Source: Robertkochia sediminum
GTDB taxonomy: Bacteria > Bacteroidota > Bacteroidia > Flavobacteriales > Flavobacteriaceae
Assembly: GCF_016786255.1 (NCBI RefSeq)
Contig: NZ_JADMKT010000074.1
Coordinates: forward strand, 22,517 to 86,516
Direction: 5' to 3'
Length of the DNA: 64,000 nucleotides
Shown here: positions 18,762 to 27,911 of the stretch, piece by piece
Numbering within the stretch: position 1 is the first letter of the stretch
How the letters are laid out: each line of letters starts with the position of its first letter
The notes under the pieces: generated by a model
The model's database searches: none
Told to the model about the DNA's origin: nothing
Seen by the model: the letters and a program-made list of their open reading frames with translations, nothing else
Program-made: the position numbers and the translations under genes

Positions 18762-21188
18762 TTACAATTTCACCTGTAGGGTCAGGTACCAGTTTCTGGG
18801 TGCCGAAGGGATGATCCCGGGACCGGGATACCCCGTTGCCCTGCGTGTAAAATAGGTATTGTCGAGAAGGTTGTTCACACCTCCTTCAAACCTCAGCACA
18901 CCGAGGGTATATGACAGGGAAAGGTCGAGAATATCGTAGGCAGGTATTTGCCCGATCACACCGCTAATGTTCGAGGCTACCGAATTGGTGGCATCGGTAA
19001 ACTGGCGAGACAAGTACGTGTATTGCACATTGGCAGCGATATTGCGATAGCCAAACTGCATTCCCGTTTTCAGGTTCACATCGGGAACGAATTCCACCTG
19101 ATTGCCTTCGATCCCGGGCTGGTCAGATCTGGTGTATTCTGAATTGATCAGGGCCAGGTTCACAAAGTGATTCCATGAAAAATCATTCGACATTTGGGTG
19201 AGTTTTGCGAGGTTGGTCTCCAGCACGGCCTCCAGACCAAACATAAGAGCATCACCCACGTTCCCTCTTTCACTCACCACCCTGCCATCGGCCAGGGCCT
19301 TTTGCACGAAACCAATACGGTCGTTATAGAACATGGCAAAACCACCAACATCATAGCTTAAAAATTCCTTGAGATCGCCACGAGCTCCCAGATCAATGGT
19401 ATACCCGCTCTCATCGGTGATATCGGGAGATACCGCAAAGGCCGGATTATTGATATTGATATCTGAGAAGGTTACCGACCGGTAGTTTTGCGAAATATTT
19501 CCATAGGCTTCAAGATGGCTGTTGGGTTTATAGCTCAGGCCAACCCCCAACAGCAGGAAGTCGCGCTCAAAATCACGTTCTTCTTCAACGATCTCTTCAA
19601 GGATCACATTTCCGGCAGCATCGGTATTGATACGCTTGTAAAATCCGTCACTCTGTGTTCGGATATACTCCAGGCGAAACCCCGGCGTTACCGAAAACCT
19701 ATCACTCAGGTAAAAGATCTGCTCTCCGAACCATGCGAAGTTCAGGTTAGGAAGGTCGAATTCTGATTGTTGCGGATAGGCCGGAAAATCGGATTCAAAA
19801 AACTTGAAATTGGCATCCGTCCCATCGCTACCCGGCCCCTGCCGCTGGTAGTTATTGGCATCGTAATATTTGATCCCGGTTAGAAAGGTCGCTTTGCGAT
19901 TCAGGATCGTATACCTGTGCAGTAAACGAGCCTCCAATCCGTAATTCTTAAAATCACCGGTGATCAGGTCCCGTTCTCCTCCCGGATCGGGTTGATCGAC
20001 CCTGTTGGTGCGAAAACCTAGAGCATAGCGCGAGGCGTTAAGACCAAAGAGGTTCGCGGTAAAATTGGTGCGATCAGAAAAGGCGTGTTCGACCTTCAAA
20101 TTATACAACAACCAATCTACCTGGAACCAGTTTCTGCTCCTGTTGCTCTGAAAGGGATCTTCTTCGAACATCCTGTCTGTGAGTCCGCCCCCCTGTTTAG
20201 CGAGATAGCTCAACCAGGTGAGTTCGGCAGAAATGTTGGTACGCTCCCCAATCTTATACCCCAGAAACGTATAGGTATTCTTCGAATCGAATTGGGAATT
20301 TGGGCGAAAACCATCGCCACGCTTGTAATTAAAAAAAGTGTAATAGCTCAGGTTTCCCACCGTCCCGCTTAGACTGGTAAAATTAGTGTAGAGACCAAAA
20401 CTTCCGGTCGTATTCCTGGTGAGCACTTCGATAGGCTTATTTTCTACAGGCTCTTTCATACGAAAGTTCACTAGCCCTCCGAACTGTGTTCCGTATTGCA
20501 GGGAGGCTGCCCCGCGAATAACCTGGATCTCGCGCAACCCTTCTGAAGCAGGGCTGTAATAACTTTCGGGGTACCCCAGTACATCGGCACTGATATCGTA
20601 TCCGTTTTGGCGGGTATTGAAATTAGAAGTTCGGTTAGGATCGAGACCACGTCCGCCGATATTGAGTTGCAAACCGGCATCGTCATTTTGGTAAATGTTA
20701 AGTCCGGCTACCTTACTGTAGATCTGCCTCGCATTATTGGTAGCCAGGTTAGCCATAGACTGATCTACCAGTACTACCTCTGTCTTTTTACCCGCATAGA
20801 TCGCGGTACCCTCCACATCGCGAAGTCGCGATAGTTCAAAAACCTGTTTCCGCCTGGCAGTTACCTCTACGGCCGATAGCTTAACGCTTAATCCTTCCAG
20901 GCGCACATCGAGGACATTCTTATCGCTACCCGAACGCCAAACCACCTCCTTCAGCGTATGGTCATAAGAGAAAAATACCAGTGTTAGGTTTTCCTTACGG
21001 GTGGTAAAGACATATCTCCCCTCAGCATCGGTGGTCGTAAGGAGTCCCTGGGTCTTATCGTAGATCTCAACGAACGGCAAAGGGTCACCGGAATCACCAT
21101 CGGTAACAAGCCCTTTCACGGTAGTCTGAGCCATTGCGGCAAGGGTAAATAAAAAACAATACAAAAAACTATAGGCCTTTGATGTCAT
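18762..21188 (-). CDS. TonB-dependent outer-membrane receptor with carboxypeptidase-like N-domain
   Basis: This 808-aa ligand-gated porin probably imports an iron complex. A signal peptide (MTSKAYSF..., ending AMAQ) is followed by a CarboxypepD_reg-like domain (TVKGLVTDGDSG, GRYVF), the plug (VIRGAASLQYGTQFGG) and a 22-strand-type barrel ending in LTLQVKL. A longer in-frame start would add 32 residues before the signal peptide, so the ATG at 21188 is used; it overlaps the end of the HTTM gene by 20 bp. As the last gene of the DUF4856-imelysin-HTTM run, it is expected to be under the same Fur-like control. The substrate is not readable from the sequence. Confidence 0.9.
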   Translation of the reverse strand: MTSKAYSFLYCFLFTLAAMAQTTVKGLVTDGDSGDPLPFVEIYDKTQGLLTTTDAEGRYVFTTRKENLTLVFFSYDHTLKEVVWRSGSDKNVLDVRLEGLSVKLSAVEVTARRKQVFELSRLRDVEGTAIYAGKKTEVVLVDQSMANLATNNARQIYSKVAGLNIYQNDDAGLQLNIGGRGLDPNRTSNFNTRQNGYDISADVLGYPESYYSPASEGLREIQVIRGAASLQYGTQFGGLVNFRMKEPVENKPIEVLTRNTTGSFGLYTNFTSLSGTVGNLSYYTFFNYKRGDGFRPNSQFDSKNTYTFLGYKIGERTNISAELTWLSYLAKQGGGLTDRMFEEDPFQSNRSRNWFQVDWLLYNLKVEHAFSDRTNFTANLFGLNASRYALGFRTNRVDQPDPGGERDLITGDFKNYGLEARLLHRYTILNRKATFLTGIKYYDANNYQRQGPGSDGTDANFKFFESDFPAYPQQSEFDLPNLNFAWFGEQIFYLSDRFSVTPGFRLEYIRTQSDGFYKRINTDAAGNVILEEIVEEERDFERDFLLLGVGLSYKPNSHLEAYGNISQNYRSVTFSDININNPAFAVSPDITDESGYTIDLGARGDLKEFLSYDVGGFAMFYNDRIGFVQKALADGRVVSERGNVGDALMFGLEAVLETNLAKLTQMSNDFSWNHFVNLALINSEYTRSDQPGIEGNQVEFVPDVNLKTGMQFGYRNIAANVQYTYLSRQFTDATNSVASNISGVIGQIPAYDILDLSLSYTLGVLRFEGGVNNLLDNTYFTRRATGYPGPGIIPSAPRNWYLTLQVKL

Positions 21189-22548
21189 CTTTGAATGGAA
21201 GTATCCAGGTTTTGTGTTTAAACGATTCTTTTTCGCGGTAAAGGTCTGTCTTTTCATCGACATAGGGCTTACCGGTCCTGCCATTCAGGGCTACATAGCT
21301 TTTTGCAAACACTTGTACATGTTCATGGCCCTGGGCGCTAAAATGATCGCCCAGAAAATGAGCGTATTCCAAAATAAAATCAGGCTGAAAGCTCATTTGT
21401 TTCTCCTGAAAAGAGGTTAAAAAATCAGTATTATCAACTTCAAAAGCCTCCCCTGTCTCCCCATTCACAATGGTAAACGTGGTATACCCCACCTTATCTA
21501 TAAGCATTACCCGCCACGAAAACCGGAAACCTTCTTCGGTCCAGAACAACTCTCCGGGGTAAGCCAGGTAACGGAACGGCACCACCAATTGAAGCGTAAA
21601 AAATAGCGTAAGGATAACCGGTATGCCTTTTCTCTGCCACCCCTTAATGGGATAAACCCCGAATGGCTCAAGGTTGGCAGTGCTCTTTCCTATTCCGGCA
21701 ATACGCCCTGCATGCCTGATCCGGGATATGATCTTATGGTGTAATCCCGCATCGAAAAAGATCAGTGCAGAAACGATCATGATATAAGGGAACATCCCTA
21801 TCGGGAAGAGCACACGGGTAAACACATGAAAGAACACCACCAGGGCAAAGGCCAAAAGTCGTGTTTGCTTGTACAGTAATAAGAAGGGGATAGACAGATC
21901 GTAGACCATCCCGGCCCAACTCATGGCATAGTGAAACCATTCCTGTTGCATGAAGGTATTGCCCAGCAATGGAAGATCGAACCTGGAGGGCAACCATATT
22001 TTGAGTGGCATGGCCCGAAAGAGCCAATCGGAATTGATCTTGGCCAGACCTGCGTAAAAATACACAATACCCAGCATCAACTTTACTGCATCGATGGCCC
22101 AGGCTGGCACCTCCATATATGCCCTTCCCTTTCTCAGTGCATCAAGCGAAAACCGCGCATTGGCCGGAAGAAATATCATCAGAAAACTGAGGATGCTTAT
22201 AAAATAATAGTGATTGAGATAGGTGGTTTTATCCATCAGTTCGATATAGGTGAACGACAGAAAGAACAGGGCGATAGACAGCCTGTACCTGTAGCCAAGC
22301 GCAACCATCAGAGCCGCAACCCCACAGACCGCGAAGAGAATATAGGTAGCATTACCCAGCGGTTTTACCCATTCAAAACCGTAATACGAAAAATGAAATT
22401 TTGGCTCCAGGTAAAGCTTTTCGATCCACCCATTGCTCCAAAACCTGATAATACTAAGCAGCATCATGATGCCAAAAAACACCCTGAAGACCACAAGGGG
22501 GGCCGCATCGGTAGTACGTTGAAGGTATGTGTTCAAGTTCGCCTGCAT
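21169..22548 (-). CDS. HTTM-domain membrane protein (vitamin K-dependent carboxylase-like)
   Basis: This 459-aa protein has roughly nine hydrophobic spans in its first 300 residues (HTTM domain, related to gamma-glutamyl carboxylase), followed by a soluble C-terminal domain. The run YFYAGLAKINSDWLF is the recognisable HTTM motif. The annotated first codon of the open frame is GTG; the ATG at 22548 (MQANLNTY) is preferred. It lies between the imelysin lipoprotein and the TonB receptor and overlaps the latter by 20 bp, so the three are coupled. HTTM proteins recur in imelysin/TonB iron loci of Flavobacteria; the biochemical role there is unknown. Confidence 0.85.
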   Translation of the reverse strand: MQANLNTYLQRTTDAAPLVVFRVFFGIMMLLSIIRFWSNGWIEKLYLEPKFHFSYYGFEWVKPLGNATYILFAVCGVAALMVALGYRYRLSIALFFLSFTYIELMDKTTYLNHYYFISILSFLMIFLPANARFSLDALRKGRAYMEVPAWAIDAVKLMLGIVYFYAGLAKINSDWLFRAMPLKIWLPSRFDLPLLGNTFMQQEWFHYAMSWAGMVYDLSIPFLLLYKQTRLLAFALVVFFHVFTRVLFPIGMFPYIMIVSALIFFDAGLHHKIISRIRHAGRIAGIGKSTANLEPFGVYPIKGWQRKGIPVILTLFFTLQLVVPFRYLAYPGELFWTEEGFRFSWRVMLIDKVGYTTFTIVNGETGEAFEVDNTDFLTSFQEKQMSFQPDFILEYAHFLGDHFSAQGHEHVQVFAKSYVALNGRTGKPYVDEKTDLYREKESFKHKTWILPFKDDIKGL

Positions 22549-22621
22549 AAACACGAATAACCCCGGCCATCAAGACCGGGGACATTCAATATCTTAAGAA
22601 TTAACCAGTGTCGCTAACAAA

Positions 22622-23749
22622 TTAATCGCCATCTGCATCGACGTAATCTATGGTAATATTCATTTTTTGTACCATATCGACCTTCAAGAGGACAACAGCC
22701 TTCTGCAGCTCATCGTAAGTACGGGTCATTGCTGCGTTATCTGTGGTTACTTGTTGCGATAGGTCGTCGCCCAGCATTTCCATTTGTGACCTGGCCGAGT
22801 TGAACTGCCCATTGATCGATCCTGCCAGTCCATCTCCCCCTTGAATGGATTCGAGGTAGTCGAGGTAGTCGTCAAAACTCACCCCAACAGAAGAACCTCC
22901 ATAGGCCTTTCCGTTAAAGAAATCCTGAACAGCATTCAGAGCGGTCATGGCGAGCATCTTAGAATAAACACTACCGTAATACGCCTCTACTCTGTCTGGC
23001 AAGGGTTGGGTTGAGAAGACTCCTGCAGGGATCCCGATCTTATTGGCGCGCAATCCTTTTTCGTAATAAAAAATGAAATCGTTGGTAAGCTTGTTTACAG
23101 CTCCTGTAGCCGTATTGGCCGTATTGTTCACAAATTGATCGCGATAAGAGGTACTCCAATCGCCTGCCACCTCGCCGGTTAAAGCCACCATTCGGGCAGT
23201 AAGATCGGTAAGATAGGTTTTATACCCCGCAGCATCGGCAGAACTCACATACTGATCGATGATCTCTGCATCGGTAACTCCGATCCCGTGAATGAGGTAA
23301 TCTACCGCCGGAAACCCTACCGCATCCTGATTATTCACACTGGAAAGATCGTAGGTTCCGGATGCAATGTTATTCATCACGTCGGTAGTAGAAACGGGGT
23401 ACACATTCATTTGGAAATTGTACTGTAACTCCTCCGCCTTTCCTATATTGAACATCTCTGCGTACTGCCAGGTAGCATAGGCGTCAAGCCAGGCACTGCG
23501 CAATTGATCGAGACCTGCCTGATCCGGACTACCGGCAAAGCTATTCGCCGCATCATCTAAGACCGCCAACTTGCTTTCCAGGTCTGCCAGAGCAGGAATA
23601 ATGATATTATCGGCCCAGTTTGTAAGCATTGCCTGTCTGTCGAACTGGTCCTGAGGCGTGCCTCCATTACCATTATCGCTGCTGCTGCAAGCGGTAAAAA
23701 GCACCACAGCACACAAGCATGCTAAAGATCGGTTAACAAAACGTATCAT
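22622..23749 (-). CDS. Imelysin-family lipoprotein
   Basis: This 375-aa lipoprotein (lipobox LFTAC, Cys21, then a Ser/Asp/Asn/Gly linker) has an all-helical imelysin-like fold, as in the iron-regulated proteins IrpA and EfeO. The signature strand reads GFPAVDYLIHG in place of the GxHxxE of EfeO, typical of the flavobacterial branch. It sits between the DUF4856 lipoprotein and the HTTM protein. Binding of an iron source at the cell surface or in the periplasm is inferred from the family and from the Fur-like boxes ahead of the operon. Confidence 0.92.
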   Translation of the reverse strand: MIRFVNRSLACLCAVVLFTACSSSDNGNGGTPQDQFDRQAMLTNWADNIIIPALADLESKLAVLDDAANSFAGSPDQAGLDQLRSAWLDAYATWQYAEMFNIGKAEELQYNFQMNVYPVSTTDVMNNIASGTYDLSSVNNQDAVGFPAVDYLIHGIGVTDAEIIDQYVSSADAAGYKTYLTDLTARMVALTGEVAGDWSTSYRDQFVNNTANTATGAVNKLTNDFIFYYEKGLRANKIGIPAGVFSTQPLPDRVEAYYGSVYSKMLAMTALNAVQDFFNGKAYGGSSVGVSFDDYLDYLESIQGGDGLAGSINGQFNSARSQMEMLGDDLSQQVTTDNAAMTRTYDELQKAVVLLKVDMVQKMNITIDYVDADGD

Positions 23750-23807
23750 AACTCACTTCATTTATTATACTCACCTTTCGGTTCTTTCTATTCTTTCGAG
23801 AAGGTTA

Positions 23808-25004
23808 TTACAGTGCTTCGGCTACGGTGAAAGGGAATCTGGCAGCAATTTCGGCAGCCATATTCTCCAGTGTTGAAGCCTCTACATCCCAAAACCCATT
23901 TCCTGCAAGCAGGGTCTCCAGGTAATTGGTCACCTCCTCATGGGTGAAATACGGTTGGTTGGTCTCCGGATTTCTGGTAAACTGAAGGCTATAGATAAAC
24001 CCTACCCCTTCAGAAAGGTCGTGAAAAGCCGCAGCCTTGTCGTTTGCTGCAAAAGCCTGCTTTCCATATTCCAAATAATAGACAGCTCTAACACCGATGA
24101 TCATAGAAACTTTCTCACGAATGATATCTGCCTGGGCATCGCGAAGTTCGTAATTCTTCTCCACAATCGCCTGTCTACCAAGAGCAAAAGCATCAAATAT
24201 CTCCTGAGCGATCCCTGCAAAATCTGGATCCCCCTCCATACGTCCGAGGTATTTACTGAGGAAAGAATCGGCTCCGAGAATCGGTGATGCAGGGTTGCCT
24301 TCGGTACCGTAAAGATAGCCGTAGGCCTCATCCCACTTGTGCTCCATGGTAGTATACGACTTACCTTCCTCGGTTACACCATTATCATTGTTAGCACGAT
24401 TGGCCCCTTCGTCAAGCACCGATACGCTCAGGTAATTATTGAGCATTTGATCGGTCATTAACGCACCGATAAGTCCTTTGATCACGATCTGATCGTACTC
24501 CAGACCCTTGGCGTTTACATAACGTACAGATCCCCCACCGGCTTCCTGGATAAATCCGGGAACTCCGGCTGCAGCTTCCTGGTTCCAGCTTGAAAACACC
24601 TCATTGGCCTGTCCGTCTATCCATGTTTCAAAATCCTGTTTGATCGCAGCAGAAAGCGTGCTGTTGGTAAAGAAATAATCTCTTGATGCAGCTACTTTGC
24701 TGCGGATATTCTTAGAAGAAGCGTTAAGCGTCTCATCGTCAAAATTAGGTGTCCCTGCCTCGTGAGCGTACATCGCTTTTAGTGCTTCTGAAGAGGTAGC
24801 AGGGTCCATAAGTGCCTTCCCTAAGGCCTCCCCCATTTGTATTCTTGTTGTTTGACCACTGAAACTAACAGTAGACGCACCGTCACGTGTAAATTCGTAC
24901 GTTGAAGGGGCCTGGATGTTCCCCATATCCATTTGATTATCGTCGTCTGAACAAGCAGTGGTAAGTAGTGCAAGGGCAATTATGCCTAAGAATCGTTTCC
25001 TCAT
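23808..25004 (-). CDS. DUF4856 lipoprotein, first gene of iron-uptake operon
   Basis: This 398-aa lipoprotein has lipobox LTTAC (Cys18) followed by DDDNQ, an acidic stretch fitting surface export in Bacteroidota. The mature part is helical, with features shared with the neighbouring imelysin (DUF4856). The tail is rich in alanine. It leads the leftward operon DUF4856-imelysin-HTTM-TonB receptor. Its start codon is 5 nt from one Fur-like box, with a second box upstream of the promoter. The function is probably cooperation with the imelysin protein in binding iron or haem at the surface; this is not established. Confidence 0.9.
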   Translation of the reverse strand: MRKRFLGIIALALLTTACSDDDNQMDMGNIQAPSTYEFTRDGASTVSFSGQTTRIQMGEALGKALMDPATSSEALKAMYAHEAGTPNFDDETLNASSKNIRSKVAASRDYFFTNSTLSAAIKQDFETWIDGQANEVFSSWNQEAAAGVPGFIQEAGGGSVRYVNAKGLEYDQIVIKGLIGALMTDQMLNNYLSVSVLDEGANRANNDNGVTEEGKSYTTMEHKWDEAYGYLYGTEGNPASPILGADSFLSKYLGRMEGDPDFAGIAQEIFDAFALGRQAIVEKNYELRDAQADIIREKVSMIIGVRAVYYLEYGKQAFAANDKAAAFHDLSEGVGFIYSLQFTRNPETNQPYFTHEEVTNYLETLLAGNGFWDVEASTLENMAAEIAARFPFTVAEAL

Positions 25005-25008
25005 CTTT

Positions 25009-25031
25009 TTATTTAGATTAAATTTAAATAA
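25009..25031. promoter_or_regulatory. Fur-like box A (DUF4856 leader)
   Basis: A 23-bp near-palindrome with left arm TTATTTAGATT and right arm AAATTTAAATAA. It falls in the leader between the predicted start site (~25042) and the ATG of the DUF4856 gene. Confidence 0.7.
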
Positions 25032-25048
25032 TGTTTGATTTCGGGAAA

Positions 25049-25079
25049 CAAAAATAATAACGAACAGCAGGAAGTCAAA
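25049..25079 (-). promoter_or_regulatory. Predicted promoter of DUF4856-imelysin-HTTM-TonB operon
   Basis: On the minus strand TATTTTTG (25056-25049) is a consensus -7, and TTTG (25079-25076) is a -33, with a 19-nt spacer. Fur-like boxes lie just upstream (B) and just downstream (A). Confidence 0.7.
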
Positions 25080-25081
25080 AC

Positions 25082-25104
25082 TTATTTAGATTAATTTCAA
25101 ATAA
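25082..25104. promoter_or_regulatory. Fur-like box B
   Basis: A 23-bp near-palindrome (TTATTTAGATT ... TTTCAAATAA) directly upstream of the -33 of the leftward promoter. It is the clearest copy of the element and is 73 bp from box A, centre to centre. Confidence 0.72.
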
Positions 25105-25484
25105 AAATACATTATGATTGTATTTAGACAGATAATCCCTGTTAACCTCAAGAACATAAAGCCTTGATAACCTATGCAATACAGATCCCGATCTTGTGAA
25201 AACGGTAAGGCAGCATCCGGTACCTGACCTCCTATTCCTTTCCATGATGCCCACTTTCCATCCATGATCTCACGACATTCTACAGTTTTAAGCGGTCATT
25301 CATGAAGTAGATTATCGCGATTCAATCCCACCTAAAATGAAATATCCTGCAAGGCCAAACACACGTTTAAGGATCATTCCAATAGTTGCTAAACCTGGTT
25401 CAAAAAATACACCCCTTCCCTGTCGCCTGGAGATTACCATAAATAATACAAGTGAAAACCGGGGATCACATAAAATTTACTTAT
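25105..25484. other. 380-bp spacer between the two iron-regulated promoters
   Basis: No convincing open reading frame, RNA gene, repeat or terminator was recognised between the two box/promoter modules. Base composition is more mixed than in the AT-rich boxes. It may be degraded coding sequence. Confidence 0.5.
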
Positions 25485-25507
25485 CTATCTATAATTAATC
25501 TAAATAA
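25485..25507. promoter_or_regulatory. Fur-like box C
   Basis: In reverse orientation this 23-mer reads TTATTTAGATTAATT followed by a less regular arm. It directly precedes the -33 of the rightward receptor promoter, mirroring box B. Confidence 0.68.
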
Positions 25508-25508
25508 A

Positions 25509-25540
25509 TTTGGGTCAATCAAAACTCCATTTTAACTTTG
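25509..25540 (+). promoter_or_regulatory. Predicted promoter of FecA-like receptor
   Basis: TTTG at 25509-25512 and TAACTTTG at 25533-25540 match the Bacteroidota -33 and -7 elements, with a 20-nt spacer. The start site is expected near 25547. Confidence 0.75.
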
Positions 25541-25556
25541 CATTAAGAATTTGAAT

Positions 25557-25579
25557 TTATTTTTAATTAGTCTTAATAA
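25557..25579. promoter_or_regulatory. Fur-like box D (receptor leader)
   Basis: A 23-bp near-palindrome whose reverse reads TTATTAAGACTAATT then AAAAATAA. It lies about +11 to +33 from the predicted start site and ends one base before the receptor ATG, mirroring box A. Confidence 0.68.
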
Positions 25580-25580
25580 G

Positions 25581-27836
25581 ATGACTCTAAAGCAATACCT
25601 CCCCCTTATCTTTTGCATGATCTTCCTCGGACAGACGTTCGCCCAGGAAAAAGAGCAAGAACAAGAAAACGACCCTATTCTAACCACACTCGACTCGATA
25701 TACAAACTCAACGAGGTGGTACTTTCTGCCAATGTGATCTTTGGAAGCAAGTTTGAAGCGAGAAACCGCACCGGTTCTTCCTATTATATTTCTCCCGCAG
25801 AAATTCAAAAATTCAACTACACCGATATTAATCGTGTGCTTAAGAGTGTTCCCGGAGTGAATATGTACGAGGAAGACGGATTCGGGCTTCGTCCGAACAT
25901 CTCTTTACGCGGTACGTCTCCTGAGCGAAGCGCCAAGATCACCCTTATGGAAGACGGTGTACTTATAGCCCCCGCCCCTTATAGTGCTCCTGCCGCCTAT
26001 TACTTCCCGACCATAGCACGTATGCACGCTGTGGAAGTACTTAAAGGAAGTAGCCAGGTACAATTCGGGCCCTATACCACCGGAGGTGCTATCAACCTGA
26101 TCTCTACCCCTATTCCAGACAATTTCTCCGGTATGGCTGAAGCTACTTACGGTTCGTTCAACAGCACCAGGGCACAGGCTCGCATTGGCGACAGCAGAAA
26201 GCATTTTGGCTATATGATCGAATACCTCAATTACACTTCCGACGGATTCAAAGATCTTGACAATGGTGGCAACACCGGTTTCGACAAGAACGACCTGGTA
26301 GCAAAATTCAGAGTGAACACCGATCCTGAGGCAGCCGTTAAGCAATCGCTTACCCTTAAATTTCAATATGGCGATGAAGATTCGAACGAAACCTACCTCG
26401 GGTTATCTCAAAACGACTTCAACGCTACGCCCTTCAGAAGGTATGCGGGAACGCAGATCGATAATATGGATAATGAGCACACCCAATTTACGGCTACGCA
26501 CGTGCTCGACCTCAGCAAGGATTTTCGCATCAGCACCACCGGTTACATCAACTCCTTTAAAAGAAACTGGTATAAACTGGACAAGGTTGATGCCGGTAAC
26601 GGTAGTGTTGGTATTGCCAGCATCATGAACGATCCGTTCACCTATACCGAAGAGTACGCTGTGGTTAGCGGCGCTGCAAACAATGCTGGTGATGCCTTGA
26701 TGGTAAAGGCCAACAACCGAGCATACGACTCCAGAGGGGTACAGACCAAGCTTGACTACCACTGGAGAGGCGACCAAACCTTTCACGATATCGAGATCGG
26801 ACTTCGCTACCACACCGACGAAATGGATCGTTTTCAATGGGTAGACGATTACAGCATAACCAATGGTATCATGAACCTGAAAACGGCCGGTATTCCAGGT
26901 ACCGACTCTAACCGCATACACAATGCCACGGCACTGGCGGCCTTTGCCATGTACAAGTTCAAATACAAAGACCTGACCCTAACTCCCGGACTGCGTTTTG
27001 AAAGCATGACCCTTGCCCGGGACGATTACGGAAAGAACGATGTAGACAGAACAGGGATCGACCTTTCCAGCAGAGAGAACAAGGTAGATGTATGGATCCC
27101 GGGCATCGGATTCAACTACAACCTCGACAACAGGGTAAGTGTATTTGGAGGTATTCACAAAGGATTCTCTCCTCCGGGAAGTACCGAAGGCCAGGATGCA
27201 GAAGAAAGTATCAACTACGAGCTGGGATCGCGATTCAGCTTTGGCCTGCTAAGCGGAGAACTCATTGGTTTTTTCAACGACTACAGCAATCTTCTTGGGA
27301 GCGACTTTGCTGCTACCGGAGGTACCGGAAACCTGGATCAGTTCAATGCCGGGGAGGTAAATGTAATAGGTATGGAAGTTTTACTGAACTACGAATTCCT
27401 TAAAGAGAATAAAGCATTCTCACTGCCTGTTACTTTTGGGTACACCTACACCGATAGCGAATTCAGAAACAGTTTCAGCAGCTCAGACGAACTCTGGGGC
27501 GATGTGGCAGTTGGCGATGAGATGCCTTATATCTCCAAGCACCAGTTCAACGCTATGCTCAGCCTTGTTCACAAGCGTTTTGACCTTAACCTTTCAGGGC
27601 GTTACAACGGGGCCTTCAGAACCCAGGCCGGAAGTGGTGCAATACCTGCCGACCAGGAAGTAGCTTCGAACTTTGTTATAGACATGGCGGCGAACTACCA
27701 CCTGACAAAGCACCTGAGTCTCACAGGGAACATCTCGAACCTTTTAAACGAGACCTATGCCGTGTCGCGCGTTCCGGCAGGACTGCGCCCGGGACTTCCG
27801 TTCGCAGCCTATGGCGGGCTACGCTTCGGATTCTAG
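25581..27836 (+). CDS. FecA-like TonB-dependent receptor
   Basis: This 751-aa outer-membrane receptor is of the ferric-dicitrate (FecA) type. A signal peptide ends near FAQE, and the plug contains EDGFGLRPNISLRGTSPE, then KITLMEDGVLIAPAPYSAPA, both typical of FecA-like proteins. The barrel ends with an aromatic residue, GGLRFGF. No carboxypeptidase-like or signalling N-domain is present. The first codon of the open frame is a TTG at 25551; the ATG at 25581 removes ten residues, fits the signal peptide and frees box D, so it is chosen. It is divergent from the imelysin operon and flanked by mirror-symmetric Fur-like boxes, then a strong terminator. A ferric complex is the likely substrate. Confidence 0.92.
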   Translation: MTLKQYLPLIFCMIFLGQTFAQEKEQEQENDPILTTLDSIYKLNEVVLSANVIFGSKFEARNRTGSSYYISPAEIQKFNYTDINRVLKSVPGVNMYEEDGFGLRPNISLRGTSPERSAKITLMEDGVLIAPAPYSAPAAYYFPTIARMHAVEVLKGSSQVQFGPYTTGGAINLISTPIPDNFSGMAEATYGSFNSTRAQARIGDSRKHFGYMIEYLNYTSDGFKDLDNGGNTGFDKNDLVAKFRVNTDPEAAVKQSLTLKFQYGDEDSNETYLGLSQNDFNATPFRRYAGTQIDNMDNEHTQFTATHVLDLSKDFRISTTGYINSFKRNWYKLDKVDAGNGSVGIASIMNDPFTYTEEYAVVSGAANNAGDALMVKANNRAYDSRGVQTKLDYHWRGDQTFHDIEIGLRYHTDEMDRFQWVDDYSITNGIMNLKTAGIPGTDSNRIHNATALAAFAMYKFKYKDLTLTPGLRFESMTLARDDYGKNDVDRTGIDLSSRENKVDVWIPGIGFNYNLDNRVSVFGGIHKGFSPPGSTEGQDAEESINYELGSRFSFGLLSGELIGFFNDYSNLLGSDFAATGGTGNLDQFNAGEVNVIGMEVLLNYEFLKENKAFSLPVTFGYTYTDSEFRNSFSSSDELWGDVAVGDEMPYISKHQFNAMLSLVHKRFDLNLSGRYNGAFRTQAGSGAIPADQEVASNFVIDMAANYHLTKHLSLTGNISNLLNETYAVSRVPAGLRPGLPFAAYGGLRFGF

Positions 27837-27856
27837 ATCATACTGTATCTTAACAT

Positions 27857-27894
27857 AAAAAAAGTCCCCTTTCTTATGAACAGGGGACTTTTTT
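27857..27894. terminator. Bidirectional terminator after FecA-like receptor
   Basis: AAAAGTCCCCT / AGGGGACTTTT makes an 11-bp stem with an 11-nt loop, flanked by A and T runs. It separates the receptor from the converging HMG-CoA lyase gene. Confidence 0.92.
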
Positions 27895-27911
27895 ATGGTG
27901 TAACACCATCT

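Noticed and set aside
22561-22586. CCCCGG/CCGGGG hairpin as terminator between imelysin and HTTM genes
   Set aside because: The stem is only 6 bp and lacks a T run on the minus strand; the genes look like one transcript, so it is at most a processing or attenuation site.
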